This document shows, one piece after another, positions 1 through 12,900 of a DNA stretch of 64,000 bases. Origin of the DNA: Heterostelium album PN500 (Eukaryota > Evosea > Eumycetozoa > Acytosteliales > Acytosteliaceae); assembly GCF_000004825.1 (NCBI RefSeq), contig NW_008805089.1, positions 1,116,001 through 1,180,000 of the forward strand. Reading direction: 5' to 3'. Position 1 is the first letter of the stretch, and every line of letters starts with the position of its first letter. The position numbers were made by a program, and so were the translations under genes. The notes beneath the pieces were generated by a model. The model saw nothing but the letters and a program-made list of their open reading frames with translations. It ran no database searches and was not told the DNA's origin.

Positions 1-246
1 CGCTCCAATTCCCACAATATTTTCAAATTTCCAACCGTTAAACTTTAAAAAAGTTGGTTTGGAAAATGAATTACTTAATTTTAAAGTTCAAACTCTAACA
101 TTATAAATTAAATTTAAATAAAATAAATTAAAAAAAAAAGATAGAGAGAAAAAGATAAAGTAAAAGATAGAGAGTGGAGATTGTGTTATTTTAGTGAAAT
201 TAAATATTATTTTCTTTTTTAATAAAAGTTAAAAAAAAAGAAAATC

Positions 247-3200
247 ATGATTAGTGGATTAGCCATTCATAATCAACTAAATAAAAAAGAAGAAAAGAAA
301 GTACAAAATGTACAGGTATTCGTTAGAGTTAGACCGTTGTCAGAGTTAGAGATCAACAGTAAAGAATCTCTGCCATTGGATTGTGATTCCGAGAAGGATA
401 TCACTTGTAGTTATAAAGGTTCTTCTAGAACCTATCAGTTCGATCATATATTTCCACCAGGTAAGGTTTATTATTATAATAATAGAATACTATTTAGATA
501 GATAATGGTTGGAAAAATATTCATAAAAAAAATTAATAATATTTATTTTAGATTCAAGACAGAATGATGTTTTTCAAGTAGCAGTTAAACCGATTGCAGA
601 TGAAGTTTTAATGGGATTCAATGGAACCATCTTTGTATATGGTCAAACTGGTACCGGTAAGACATATACAATGGAGGGAAAGATGGATAATCCAGAGGAC
701 AACGGTATCATTCCACGAACGATCGATTATATATTCCAAACCCTTGAAAAGGCAGGAAACGACTACAACGTGCGTTGTACACACCTCGAAATCTATAAAG
801 AAGACATCTTTGATTTATTGACTTGTAATAATCAAAATGAAAATCGTCCATTAAATATTTATGGTAAAGTATTCAATTTGTCATTGGTTTACAAAAAATG
901 CAAAATAATTAAATATTAATTTATTTTAATTTGTTTATAGATGGAAAGGTACCGGAACTTGAAGAGGTAATTGTAAATGATACACAATCAATTTTATCGA
1001 TATTATCAAAGAGTTGGAAGAGAAGACAGACTGCAGAAACTGTCTATAATAAACAATCCAGTAGATCGCACTGTATCTTCTCCATAACAATTCATATTAA
1101 GGAGACTACGCTGGGCGGTGAGGATTTGATCAAGATTGGAAAGTTGAATCTGGTCGATTTGGCAGGTTCTGAGAATGCACAGAAATCAGGTACCAGCGAG
1201 CGTATGCGTGAGGCAGCAGTCATCAATCAGAGTCTTCTCACACTTGGTCGTGTCATCACTGCACTGACCTCTGATTCCAACAGTCACATACCCTATCGTG
1301 ATAGTAAGCTGACTCGACTTCTCCAGGATTCACTTGGTGGCAAGACAAAGACATCGATTATCGCCACCGTTTCTCCGAGTGGACTTAACCTAGAGGAGAC
1401 AGTCAACACACTGGATTACGCACTCAAAGCAAAGTCCATTAGAAACACACCACAGATCAACCAAAAGATGTCAAAGAACTCACTTTTGAAGGAGCAATCG
1501 GCAGAGATTGCTAGGTTGAAACAACTACTCCAATCTGCATATGACAAGAACGGTGTATATCTCTCAATGGATCTCTACAAGAGCATGGAGTCAACTATCC
1601 AATCACAAAGGGAGAAACTTGAAGTATTGGACATGGCATATCACACCGAAAAATCTGGAAGTGAACAACTTAGAAAACAATTATCTACTACTTTGGTATG
1701 TGTAATAATTTATAATAATATTTTTTCAAATTAAATATTAATAATTAATTCTATTTAGACAAAGGCGAATAAGTTGGAAAAAGATTTCTCTAAATTTAAA
1801 AAGGAGCAGAAAGAGCATTTGGAACATTGTCAGAATGACGATAGAAATCTTAGAGAGACACTGAATTCGGTTATGGATGATCTGAATATCTATCATTCAA
1901 AATATGATAGTGCCATGACTTTGGAGAAAGAGAATGTAAAGAGATCAGAGATTGCTAGAAAACAGTTGGAGGAAACTTTCAGCACAATCTTCAATACCAA
2001 TCGAGCGATTTTGGGTGAGAATGTAGATTTCTGTGAAAAGATGAAGAATTCCTTTGAGAAGCTGAGAGGTGATATCAGTGCGGATGCTGATACCACCAAA
2101 CAGATGGAGACAGTTGCCAATCGATTGGAAATCAGTCATCAAAAGTTGAATGAACTTTCAGAATCTGTTTTAAATTCGATGAAGCCACTGACAAAGTTAC
2201 AGGGAGATCACGACCAGCTTGTAGAGCGTATGGATAAGGTGGTGAGCGATCTAAAGGATAGTATTGTACAGGCAAGAGAGTTGACAAAGAAGCAGATCAA
2301 TGAGAATAGTTCGATTGTTGCCAAATCATTAGCTCATTGCATTGAGCTGCTCAACAATAGTAAGAACAAATCTGGAGAAGCCGTTAGTCAACAGATGAAA
2401 TCGTTGGATCAGTTGTCAGATTTCATTGGTAGTCAGAAGCTTGGTTGGATAGATTATATTACAAAACAAAGACAACAGAAAGAATCGTTTACAGCTAAAC
2501 GAACCGAACGAAAAGCTGCACTCGACAAGAAGCTTTCCCAACAGCTGTCTGCATTGATTTCACAACACACAGAGAAACTGTTAAATGAATACGGTGGCAT
2601 TGATAAGTGTTTGGACGAACAGTTGAACTACTTTGAGGACAATATCAATGGTATGGACAACGAGTTGGTAGAATCAATAGAAGGAATCAGAGGTGGAGTC
2701 AACAAGATAGTCGAAGAACAATGTACTATGATGACGGACAGTTTGCAATCAGAGATGAAGTCAATGAATGAATCGGTATCACAGCTTGCCAACGATGGAT
2801 TGACCAGCATGGAGGAGATCAATAAGAAGGTGGATGGTGTCACAGTCAAGCATATGGCAGCAATCAAGAAGAGTAAAGTTCAGTTGAGTAGTAAAGTTGC
2901 TGCTGGACTCAAGTCGATCAACCAATCATTGATAGATCAACAGAATACATTGGATGATCTGAGAAGTATTGAGAGTAACACTCGCTCGTTGGTACGATCA
3001 AAACAACCAAATTTACAATCAATTCAAGATGGAATCGAGTCAACAGAGATGCTAATCCAAAGTCAAAGAGATACACTCGACCAGCACGTAAAGAGCACCA
3101 GCAATTCCAACAGTTTTATTTCACAGATTCCAACGTTGCTTTCGACAAAGAAGATCGAGAGAACTGGAAAGACGCCTATCAAGAGAGAGTTGGTACTGCC

Positions 3201-4077
3201 TCCAAAGAGAGAAATCCAACAGCATTCATTGTACAATGAAGAGGATTCGACAATAGAAATGTTTAGGCAATCAACAATATCAAATGTAATACCGACATCC
3301 ATGGAGGGTATCAATGACAATCCATATGATACTGATATTGATAGTAGCAGCTTGAAGAACAGTAATCATTCATTATTGTCAATATCAACAATCGAAGGTA
3401 ACAATAGCAAGGGTACCAAAGAAACTACCACCACAACAACAACAACCAACACTGTAACACCACCAGTACCTCCACCACGCTCCAGAACACCCGTTGAAAT
3501 TATATTTAGTCCATTCAGAAAGATGACTAAACAAGATTCACCTTTTACCAATAATAATAACAACAATAACAGCAATAACAATAATAACAATGCACCTTTC
3601 ATCTTTACTGGTAGTACGAAAAAGCCTACTTTGAAAGCAAGCTTGAATTCACCATTAAAGACATCGATTACATCGTCTGGTTCTGTTGGTTTGTTATCAC
3701 CATTCACTCCAAAGAAGAGGAAGGTTGTCGAGAGACCCCCATCATCAAGCTCATTAAATCGGGCATTTGAAGAAACACTGAGCGACAGCGGTAGTTGCAA
3801 ACCAGAGCCACAACCATTGAAACGTGTCAAAGTTGTTACTAGTGGTAATTCCACTGCATCCTTACCACTCAAGCCATTAAACATTCAAATGCCAAAGAAG
3901 TCAGCGGCAGTTGCCAAGCCTACCAATGCAAAAAAGACAAGTAGCAGGGTTACAGCAACCAATAGTAGCAGCAGAACAGGTTTAAAGTCAGCAACAGCAA
4001 CTAGCAAACCATCTATCAAGAACAAAGAAAATAGTGAAGTATTATCTTTTAGTTTTGAACAACTACCAAGTTTCTGA
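247..4077 (+). CDS. kif13: Kinesin-5 (BimC/Eg5-type) mitotic motor
   Basis: Plus-end-directed tetrameric kinesin of the BimC class, which cross-links and slides antiparallel microtubules in the mitotic spindle. Predicted exons are 247-460, 552-863, 941-1695 and 1759-4077, giving 1199 residues with all junctions in frame. The N-terminal motor domain (about residues 17-385) shows the P-loop GQTGTGKT (102-109), switch I NKQSSRSH (212-219) and switch II DLAGSE (248-253). A long coiled-coil stalk follows. The tail holds a BimC box with a TGKTPIKR core; Thr899 is the expected Cdk1 site by family knowledge. It also has a basic PKKRKV stretch (1078-1083) that looks like a nuclear localisation signal, Thr/Asn-rich low complexity, and a Lys/Ser-rich end. 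The stop is TGA. The start is the first ATG in a frame open into the motor domain. The symbol is taken from the D. discoideum kinesin-5. Family assignment is firm; the exact start is less so. Confidence 0.93.
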
Positions 4078-4250
4078 GAAACATAATCAACTCGGTACAC
4101 TATAAAAGTATTAAATAATTAAAAAAAAAAAAAAAGTAGTTTGTTTAATTACAAACTATAAAATATATAACGAAATTATATTATTTTAAATAAATAAATA
4201 AATAAATACTAGATATAAAATACATTTATTTTTGTTTTTGTTTTTTCGGA

Positions 4251-5271
4251 TTAATTTGAATCAAATCCTTCTCTCAATCCAATCGTATACCAGAATAGTA
4301 GTTTGTGAATTGGATCGGAATAATGGAATGTCTGGAATTGTTTCTGAATGTTTTTAACATTTTCGGCAACCAGTTTCTGCTCCATTGAATTGTGAAAGTT
4401 TCTCTTGATGAATCTATCCATTTGGGATTCACCAATCACAGGAATATATCTTTTCAATGTCAACATTAAAATTATTTCTCTAACATAATCGGATACTAAA
4501 AAATTTTCTAAAAAAAGATCAAAACAATTATAATGTTAATAAAATAACTATTGTGTGATCATATAATTTCAACCTACCATGTATCTTTATATCAGTATGT
4601 GCTAATGTCTTACAATTACTTTCCAAATTAATTTTGTGAGTATTATCTGCCCATCTATATCCTCTTGTTCCAAAGAAATTTCCTCTTTCTCTGACTCTAG
4701 TGACAACTCCTTTACTAACCAATCCATTGGATACCATTTTAAACACTTTTTTCTCACTAGAAAATAGAAATCCTCTTGATAGATCATTAATAGTTACACC
4801 AATGCTTCTATTTGGTCTCCTAGAATTATATTTATTAATAATTTTAATAGAGATTTACAAAAAAAAATAAAATAAAGAGGTAGTTTAAATATTTACTTTT
4901 CGATTTTTTCGAATACATATGCCAAAAAACAATCATCTTGGATTGGTTGAGGATCCAATACAACTAAATCTACATCACTATATATTTTCAAGTAAATTAT
5001 TTGATCTAATAATTATTTCCAATATATAAACTTACAATTTTCCATTGAAAGAGCTTTTTTTTGGTTTTTGTACTCCAAGTTTTCCTCTTATCATTAATTC
5101 TGCAATTGCTGTACCAAAAAATCCAAAAAACAAAGGAATTCCAGTTGTTGGAAGTCTACATTTATTTTCATCTAATAATAATACAAAAAATTCTTCGGGA
5201 AGTGTCAAAAATCTTTCATTTTTGTCCTGCCATATACATTCGTCATTTATTTGAATTAATGCTTCATTCAT
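4251..5271 (-). CDS. GOLPH3/Vps74-like (GPP34 domain) protein
   Basis: Four predicted exons read right to left: 5271-5036, 4977-4897, 4819-4578 and 4507-4251, giving 271 residues. The first exon contains an LTLPEEFFVLLLDE segment followed by a helix ending in AELMIRGKLG. The third has LVSKGVVTRVRERGNFFG. This is the usual order of the GPP34 fold, in which an N-terminal helix is followed by a winged-helix-like segment. GOLPH3/Vps74 proteins are peripheral Golgi proteins that bind PI4P and retain glycosyltransferases. Length is close to the family norm of about 300. The N-terminal tryptophan-bearing PI4P-contact segment of animal GOLPH3 is not clearly present, so lipid binding is uncertain. It is tail-to-tail with the kinesin gene, 173 bases apart. 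Similarity was judged by eye; the family is likely, the function inferred. Confidence 0.65.
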
Positions 5272-5885
5272 TTTTTCTTTATGATCGAACTATCTAGTAT
5301 TTATTATTGTAATCTATTTTATAATTTGTTATTTTATTATATATAACAAAAAAGTTTGTTTAAATTTTTAAAAAAATATAAAATAATTTTAAAACAATTA
5401 TTTATTTAAAAAAAGATATGATCTTCACATTTTAATTAAAAACTTTCGTTTTTGATAAATATTCCCACCATTATATTATTTTTATATTTAAATATGATTA
5501 TAATCTTCTATGGTCTTATTAATTATTGAAAAAGGTTGACTCTTTTGGAAATAATCAATGTATTTCCTGTGGTGATGTGTGATTGACTTTTATTTTTATG
5601 AGTGTTGAATACAAGAGTGATATTATTTTACCACTTTCCATTCAATTCACCTCATATGAAAATTTCACACATTTTTATCGATTTGGTTTCATTGTCCATT
5701 GAGAAATAGAGTATCACACCATATAATCTATTTAATTTAAAAAGAATGAAACTTATAATAAAATAATAAAATATGTATTTTTTTATAACAGATTCGAATA
5801 GAATTGATTCTGCTAGTTGATTTCATGAATGTATTATTCTAATTGATTTATTGTGGATTGAATATTCAAATATAGTAATAGTATC
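5272..5885. other. Intergenic region, AT-rich
   Basis: This is the upstream region of the GOLPH3-like gene and the downstream region of the small membrane-protein gene at 5886-6461. It contains poly-A/T runs. I see no open frame worth calling and no RNA gene. Confidence 0.7.
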
Positions 5886-6461
5886 TCATGAAAATGTTCC
5901 ATAGTTCAATGAGTTTGTTGGTGATCCTATGGTCGAGTGGAAATAGTCACCACTAGACACTGTATTCGACCCAAGTGAGTAATGATAATAGTAGTTTATA
6001 ATAAATAATAAAATGGCGACCAATAAAAAAATGGATGTTAAAGCAATTATTAGGAATGGTGTTGTCAGTTTTGGGACTATATAGATAAATATACATTTTA
6101 ACATGTTATAATGTTGAATTGTTTGTTAGATTGATCAACTTTAGAGTAGTTGTTGATAGATATTTAGTATTTTAATGTATTACATACTGCACTCTTTACA
6201 TATAGCTATATTTTGTAGATAAGGAGAATTCATTTGCTCCTCTGAGAGCATAGTTTGATTTATACATTTGAATTTGTAGACAAAAGTGTCTATCTTTCTT
6301 TCGTTTCTACATTTAAAGAAACCGTCTTCTTCATTCTTTATCAATGGTGATTTGCAGCAATCATACTTTGACGATGCATCTACTTTATCTATCCAGCTTA
6401 AACATGATACTACCAATTGGAGAAATAATATACAATGAATGGTTCTATTTGTTATAAGCAT
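5886..6461 (-). CDS. Small type I membrane protein, Cys-containing ectodomain, unknown function
   Basis: Two exons (6461-6188 and 6076-5886) join in frame to give 154 residues. I start at the second of two in-frame ATGs (6461, not 6482) because it places a typical signal peptide at the N-terminus (MLITNRTIHCILFLQLVVS). The short luminal or extracellular part has about seven cysteines, including a CC pair, and one N-glycosylation sequon (NQT). A single hydrophobic segment of about 23 residues (FLIIALTSIFLLVAILLFII) follows, then a roughly 35-residue Ser/Thr/Tyr-rich cytoplasmic tail. The intron (6077-6187) has GT...AG ends. I recognise no domain. The layout suggests a small cell-surface or secretory-pathway receptor-like protein, but this is inferred from topology alone. 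It lies in a gene-sparse area. Confidence 0.55.
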
Positions 6462-9400
6462 GTTATATATATATAAAAACAAATAGAAATCCTATTTCTT
6501 TCTTTATTATTTTTATTTATCTATATAAATGTTATTTGTTTATTACTGATTGTGTTCCATATATATATATATATTTATATTTATATTTTAAAATAGACTA
6601 ATAGATTTGTAACTAAAAAAAGAAAATTTGAGTAGTGTTCTTATATGATATAGATATAACTATTTCTAGTAATGAAGTAAAAAGTTTAATGGTCAACAAC
6701 AAGTGAGATAGCAACAATCAACTTATCACATGTTTTACATGTCCATTATTTAATGAACAACATTCTGATGGATGTGTGTGATGGTGGTATAATATATTAG
6801 CTTTTAATAAAAAAAATGGGTGTGTGACACCAATCAAACTGATCATTGGCAAGGAAGCACACCCTTTCCCTTTTATCTTTTATTTTTTAATTAATATAGT
6901 TTTTATTTTTATTTTTTATATTTATTTTGTTTAAAATTGATAGATTGATTAATTGATTGATTGATTTAACACAAACTAATCAGATTCATCAATATCAAAC
7001 AAAAACAATAAATTGGTACTAGGTAATGAGTGACCATTACCTTTGACACTAGTAACAGGTTTAACTTCGCTGTTTGATGAAGGTTCCAATACAGATTGCT
7101 CTGTATTGTGTGAAACTTTTGTTTATAGTGTTATAGCATTGATACGCTCTCTAAACGGTCATTGTGCACCAAACTAAACCACTTGACATAGAAATCACAC
7201 TGAGGAATTCAAAAAAAAATGTTAATTGACAAAGTAAACGCTTTTTATTCATTTCCTTTTTTCTAAAAAAAAAAATAAAAAATAAAGATTCAATTTTTAC
7301 AGAACGTTACCTATTTTTTAGAATACCACCATTTTAAATTTTTTATTTTAAAATCTATTAATCAAAGAATTTGATCAATCGGAAATAGTACCAAAACTAT
7401 TAATTGGTCCCACAATTATTATTCTTTCATGTTGCTAAGCACAATTGGTACAGTAATTTTAGTTTTAATAGTTCAATTAGTTGTTGCTAGGGAAATGAAA
7501 AATACTTTTGTTCTTGCAAGTGTGATACCAATTAAACATTATAAGAATCTTCATTTTTTACAAATAGTTCTTAAAAGTTTGATGTTTAAACTTCATATTT
7601 CTAAGATTTAAATCATCTTGGATTCATTTTTAATGAAAATTGTAAAAAAGGAATTTCAAAAAATTGGTCAATATTTCATCGATCTAGGAATTTGAACCAT
7701 TACGGAGTGGGTTTAGGGGTTATAACTAAAGTCAATGCAATGGTGACCATTCGGCATTATAAAAAAAAAAAAAAATACAAAAAATTAAAAAAGTAACAAA
7801 AAAAAAAAAAAACTAAAAAAATTAATTTGAACTTTAAGTTTTAAAAAACTTTTTTTAAACAAAAGAAATTAAAAAAATAATAATTATATATATATATGTA
7901 GATAAAAACTATAGATTTAAAGTAGATAGGATAATTATTATTGTTTATTGACAGGTAAGCGAGATATATTGGGTTAATTGATTTGGAATTTATCAAATTA
8001 TAGACAAACTCTTCTTGTTAGAGTCTCATGAATTACTATAGGAAATAATCTGTCGATCTTAGTAAACAAATCTCCATTTTCGAGAACATTGCTTATTTTT
8101 TGTTTCTTTGACTCCACTTTATCACAAATCAATAGAATTGTAAACATAATTCACCATTTACACATCCATTTCATTAAAATGTAATAATTTTGTAATATCA
8201 TTGAAACACATATTTTTTTTTGTATAAGTGGTGTGTGTTTGTTGTGTTATTCATCTCTAAAATATGTGTGTTTTTGTGAACTGTTGATTTTAACAACATA
8301 CATCAAAATTAAATAAATAGAAAGCTAATGAAATAATACTATAGTATAGATTTTATCAATAGAAAAAGGTAATTTCATATTAATGTAATCATCATTTAAT
8401 TAATAAAGGCAAAAAAAGCGTTTGTGTTGTCATCATTGTCCAGTATTCTTATCATTTTTTTATTTTAGTTTGCAAAGGGGCAACAAGAATTTCTCTCATT
8501 TTTGTGAAGATTTTTATTTTTGGTTTTTTTTTTTTTTTTGTTTCCATCGTTGTTTTTCAAATTTCTCGCAGTGTGTAGAGAACAAACAAAAAAGGGTGTC
8601 TCTTCATCTCTGGTTGGTCAACAAACAACAACAACAAAAAGCACAACCAACAACTAATAATCACATTGATGACCACCAACTACTACTCAAATTTTCAAAA
8701 AGAGAAAAAGAGTTCTTTTTGAAAGCTGAATCATATAATTTACTATAATTCAATGTTTTTCTGGTTTTAGTCAATCAACAAATAAAATTATCTTTACAGA
8801 TCAAGGTCTGGTCGCGACAACTCTTCTTGTTGACCAACAAATCATACCAAATTTGAAACCAAACAATATTTAAGAAACTAGTAGTATTTTTAAATCAAAT
8901 CCACTATTCTTTTTACTTTACTCATTCATTAATTTTTTTTTTTAATAGCAATTATAATAATATTCCACACAACACAGTTATTTTTTTAATATTTAAAAAG
9001 AAACAAGTATACTTATATATTATTTTTATAACAAATTTGTGAGTAACCAATAACAATGAAAGGATATCCTGGATATTTTTGTTTTTTTTTTCTTTGGCTG
9101 TTGCAATGTGGTTTATTTTCTAAATTCTATACCACACACATTGCACATTGATATTATTTTCTTTTCTGTGTTATGTTTGTTTCTGTGTGTGAAATTGAAA
9201 TTGGTTATCGTTGTGTGTCTTTTCGAATTACTAAAGTGCTACCTTCTAATTCTTTATCTATTAAATTCTCAAAGAACTTCTCACTGAAAATAGAACGAAT
9301 TAAATCAAAACAAACAAAATTAAAATTATAATTATTACCAAAAGACATACAACAACAATATGTTTCGAAACCATTTTTCTATTGTTGTTGTTATTTTGTT

Positions 9401-9741
9401 AGTTCATTGGATCATTTGTGTAAGGAAAATAAATAGATAATCAACTTAGTTAAAAAGTTAATAGAGATAAATAGATTAAATCTATAGAGTAGATATAGAT
9501 AATTATAATGCATTTTAATAATATAGTAAATCAAATGGATTATCAATCTGTTTCTGATTTAAAAAAATTGATTGGTATTACACATTTTTATTTTCTACAT
9601 TTCCCCAACTTCCCCGCCCAACTTTTTTTTTTTTTTACCTTTTAATTTCCCCACGTAGCTTATACTTATATAGTTTAGGTGATTGTGTGTGTTGTGTTTT
9701 GAATGGGGTGTGAGATGGTGAAGTTGTATAATAATAACTCT

Positions 9742-9772
<31 letters not shown>

Positions 9773-9905
9773 TTTAATTATTTTTTGTGCATTAAATTTT
9801 AAGAAAGATGTTATCAAATTACTAATATTTAATTTTTAATTTCCTAAATTACTTTCTTTTTTAAATCTTTAATAATTAGTATCTATTATAGAAAAACTAA
9901 ATGCA
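6462..9905. other. Long intergenic region with possible structured RNAs
   Basis: No convincing protein-coding gene lies in these 3.4 kb. The segment 6817-7210 is less AT-rich than its surroundings and holds three clean hairpins (6818-6864, 7021-7042, 7087-7108), described under findings. The 7429-7611 frame begins with a signal-peptide-like sequence but is only 60 codons. The 8422-8748 frame has no ATG start. The stretch just before the START-F-box gene is pyrimidine-rich and has a (TA)n run. Confidence 0.6.
9746..9772. repeat. (TA)n dinucleotide tract
   Basis: A pure alternating TA run of about 27 bases lies 133 bases upstream of the START-F-box-WD40 start codon. Such tracts are common in dictyostelid promoters; no specific role can be assigned. 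Confidence 0.9.
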
Positions 9906-12900
9906 ATGCAATATGTAAATGGACTTGATGTAGCTCAAGACACTATAAATGAGCTACACTATATAGCATTTTCACCTTCTATAAAATGGGACTTGATTAT
10001 GGAGACACCGGACATCATCCTCTATTCAGCAGAGGATGAGCTTGGAACTTTGCAATACAAGAATATCGGCGAGTTTAATTGCAGTGCCGAGAACATCTGG
10101 AATATTATATATAGATCTCAACTTCAAGAGGAATGGGATGACTTTTGTTTAAAAGTAAGTTGTAAATATATAATTGATCGATAGTTGATGGAAACAAGAC
10201 AATTTACATGGTTTTTTTAATTTTAAAATTGATCAGGCGAAAATATTGGAAGAATTGGATGGATTAAATTTCATTGAGTTTAGTGTTATGGCATCTCCAC
10301 TCGGAGGAGTTCCAAGATATTTCTGTTTGTTCAAATCGTGTGCAATTGATCTTGAGAATCGAAAGTATACATTGACCTTTCGTTCGATCGATCATGAAAA
10401 TGCTGACCAAGAAATCAATTGTATCGATGGTAATGCTTTCTTTACTGAGATTGGAACTTGTGGCTGGGTTATCGAAGAGATTGGTCAGAATCGTTCAAAA
10501 GTAACCTACATCACACAGATCTCAGAGAGTGCTTTGGTACCACTCGTACCAAAAGACTCTTTTCCACACTTTAAGCAACTCTACAAGCAGTCAGGAATGC
10601 ACACTATCTATAAGCTTGTCTCACTGAAGCGTTATGTGAATGCCTTGAACGATCAACAAATGTCTTCGCTTCACCGTTACAGATTTGGCTTCTCACAGGA
10701 ATCACTCGAGATATTCAAAGCGGTATGCGAAACAATCGAGCAAGTAGAGTTGACAGAGTGGCATCTCTTTAGAAAGCAACGTGATATTGAATTCTATTAT
10801 CGTGATAGCGATGCCAAGGTAAAAGACAAGCTAACTGAGAATCCAGAGGATAGCTGTTTCGACATGATCACCACTGGATTCATGAGCTGCATGAATTGCA
10901 CTACTCCCGATATTGTACAATCGTTTGTGTTATCGTACAACACTCATCTAATCGATACATGGACTTATTACTGTGAGACTGTCAACCGAATCAACGATAG
11001 TACCTCTGTTATTGAGGTCAGATTTAGATCAGTACTTACACCAAACACAGAGATAAGCCATTTCTTGTTGAAACAAGTACTGAACTTACCACTAAACATC
11101 ACATTCATTGGTTTCAAATCATTGGATGTTCCACACAACTCTCGAAATCTCTGGTATTCTCCATCCGGATTCTATATATTCCCGATTGAAAATGGATGTT
11201 GTATTAGACATCTCTCTCACTTTACAACTGTATTACCAGCATCACTTAAATCAATACCTCAGAAAAAAGTAACAACTTTATTTTAAATTCAAACGTTAAT
11301 CCATTACTAACCTATCCTATCTTTAAGATTTTACTTTCAATATCAGAAAGATACACTGTAACGATGCAGTCAATGAGGAATCAAATTATTAAACATTCAA
11401 TGAGCGAAGTAAATTTGAAAGCTATTCAAAACTATCAACCTCTATCAAACTGTGCTAGTTGGACAGATTTCAAAGATAAGAGCATAGATGAAGTTTTGGA
11501 TTTATTTTTTAACCTGGCACTTAATGAAATGGATAAAGAGGCAGATGCTATCAATGCAAATAAATATTTAGATATCTGGTATGTATATTTTACTAATCAA
11601 TACAAATCCATATCCACAATTTATATTAACTATTCAAATGATTATAGGAAATGCGATCTAAATTACAATACAAATATATTAAGAAAAGAATTGGGTGCAC
11701 CAAACAAGAAACTTTTGATGGACAGCAGGCAACAACAACAACAACCACAACCCCAACAACAACCCCAACAACAACAACAACCAAAAAGAAAATATCACGA
11801 GATCATCGAAAAACCATCAATCATGTCTGTCAATCCAAAGTTTTGTTTCACAAAACCAGTATGTTATACTGATCATACTATTATTAAAATCATTATTACT
11901 TATTTCTTTTTTTTTTAATATCAATAGAATGTCAAAAATCAGAATAAATCATCAATTTCACCAGCACCTTTTACCAATGATTGGGATCAATATATTAAAC
12001 GTCGTCCTTTTCTGTTGTTGGTTTCAAATAAACGTAGCTTTAATTCACACTCAAAGATGCCAAGATACAATGCCACCTTCCATTCAAACTCACTATTTGA
12101 TCAACTACCAGAAGAGATTGTAGAGCTCATTTTTTCACACTTGGATGCAAGAGACTTGACAAAACTCTCAATGACCTGTACAACATTCCATAGTGCCGCC
12201 AACAACAACTTCTTGTGGAAATCACTATTTGAATCAAAGTATAAATCAGTAAACCTAATCAACCAAAATAACAGAGATCAAAATAATAATAATAATAATA
12301 ATAATAATGAAAATGATGGAAATCATGTGCTTCGAAATGAAAGTAGAATTACAGAAATCGAGAGTGAAACCAACGATTCTCAATCCAATGATAGCTCTGA
12401 AAATTGGAGAAACATGTATATCTCTCAGGAATGCGTGCAGAACAATTGGCGTAAAGGAAGGGCTAAGACTGGATTCCTTCGCGGTCATAAAGCCAAGATT
12501 ACTTGTCTACAGCTTGGTCCAGAGATGGCTGTTACTGGCTCTAGAGACAAGGAGCTCCGTATCTGGAGTCTGGGCACCAAGCTTTGCGATGTCGTGTTGA
12601 AACCAACAAACTGCAGTGTAGTGTCATTCGAAAACGACAATCTCTCAAAGACCAACAGCCAACTGTTTCCCTATTGCATCGAGAAGAATCCTGTGATTCG
12701 AATTGGATTCTCCAATGGCTTGATCTACCATTACAATATGGCCACCAAACAAATAGTTTCACAACAAAGATATGTTTATCTGGCCGATGGTTTCATTTTT
12801 GACCACGAGAAAGTATACATATGGGAGAGCAACAGTATTCAGATATGGGATAGCACCACTAACCAAAGAACAAACAACCTGCTGAATGACAGAACTAAAG

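Noticed and set aside
7681-7760. tRNA-like GGTTCAAATTCC on the minus strand
   Set aside because: The base after the T-loop is not the near-invariant C, and no seven-base acceptor stem or anticodon arm can be drawn.
8422-8748. 108-codon open frame on the plus strand
   Set aside because: It starts at TTG with no ATG near the beginning, is full of Phe/Cys from T-rich DNA, and has no domain. Better explained as untranslated or intergenic sequence.
10155-10184. Reading on past the first START exon
   Set aside because: The continuation is AT-rich and stops at once; the GTAAGT donor at 10155 and acceptor before 10237 restore the START fold.
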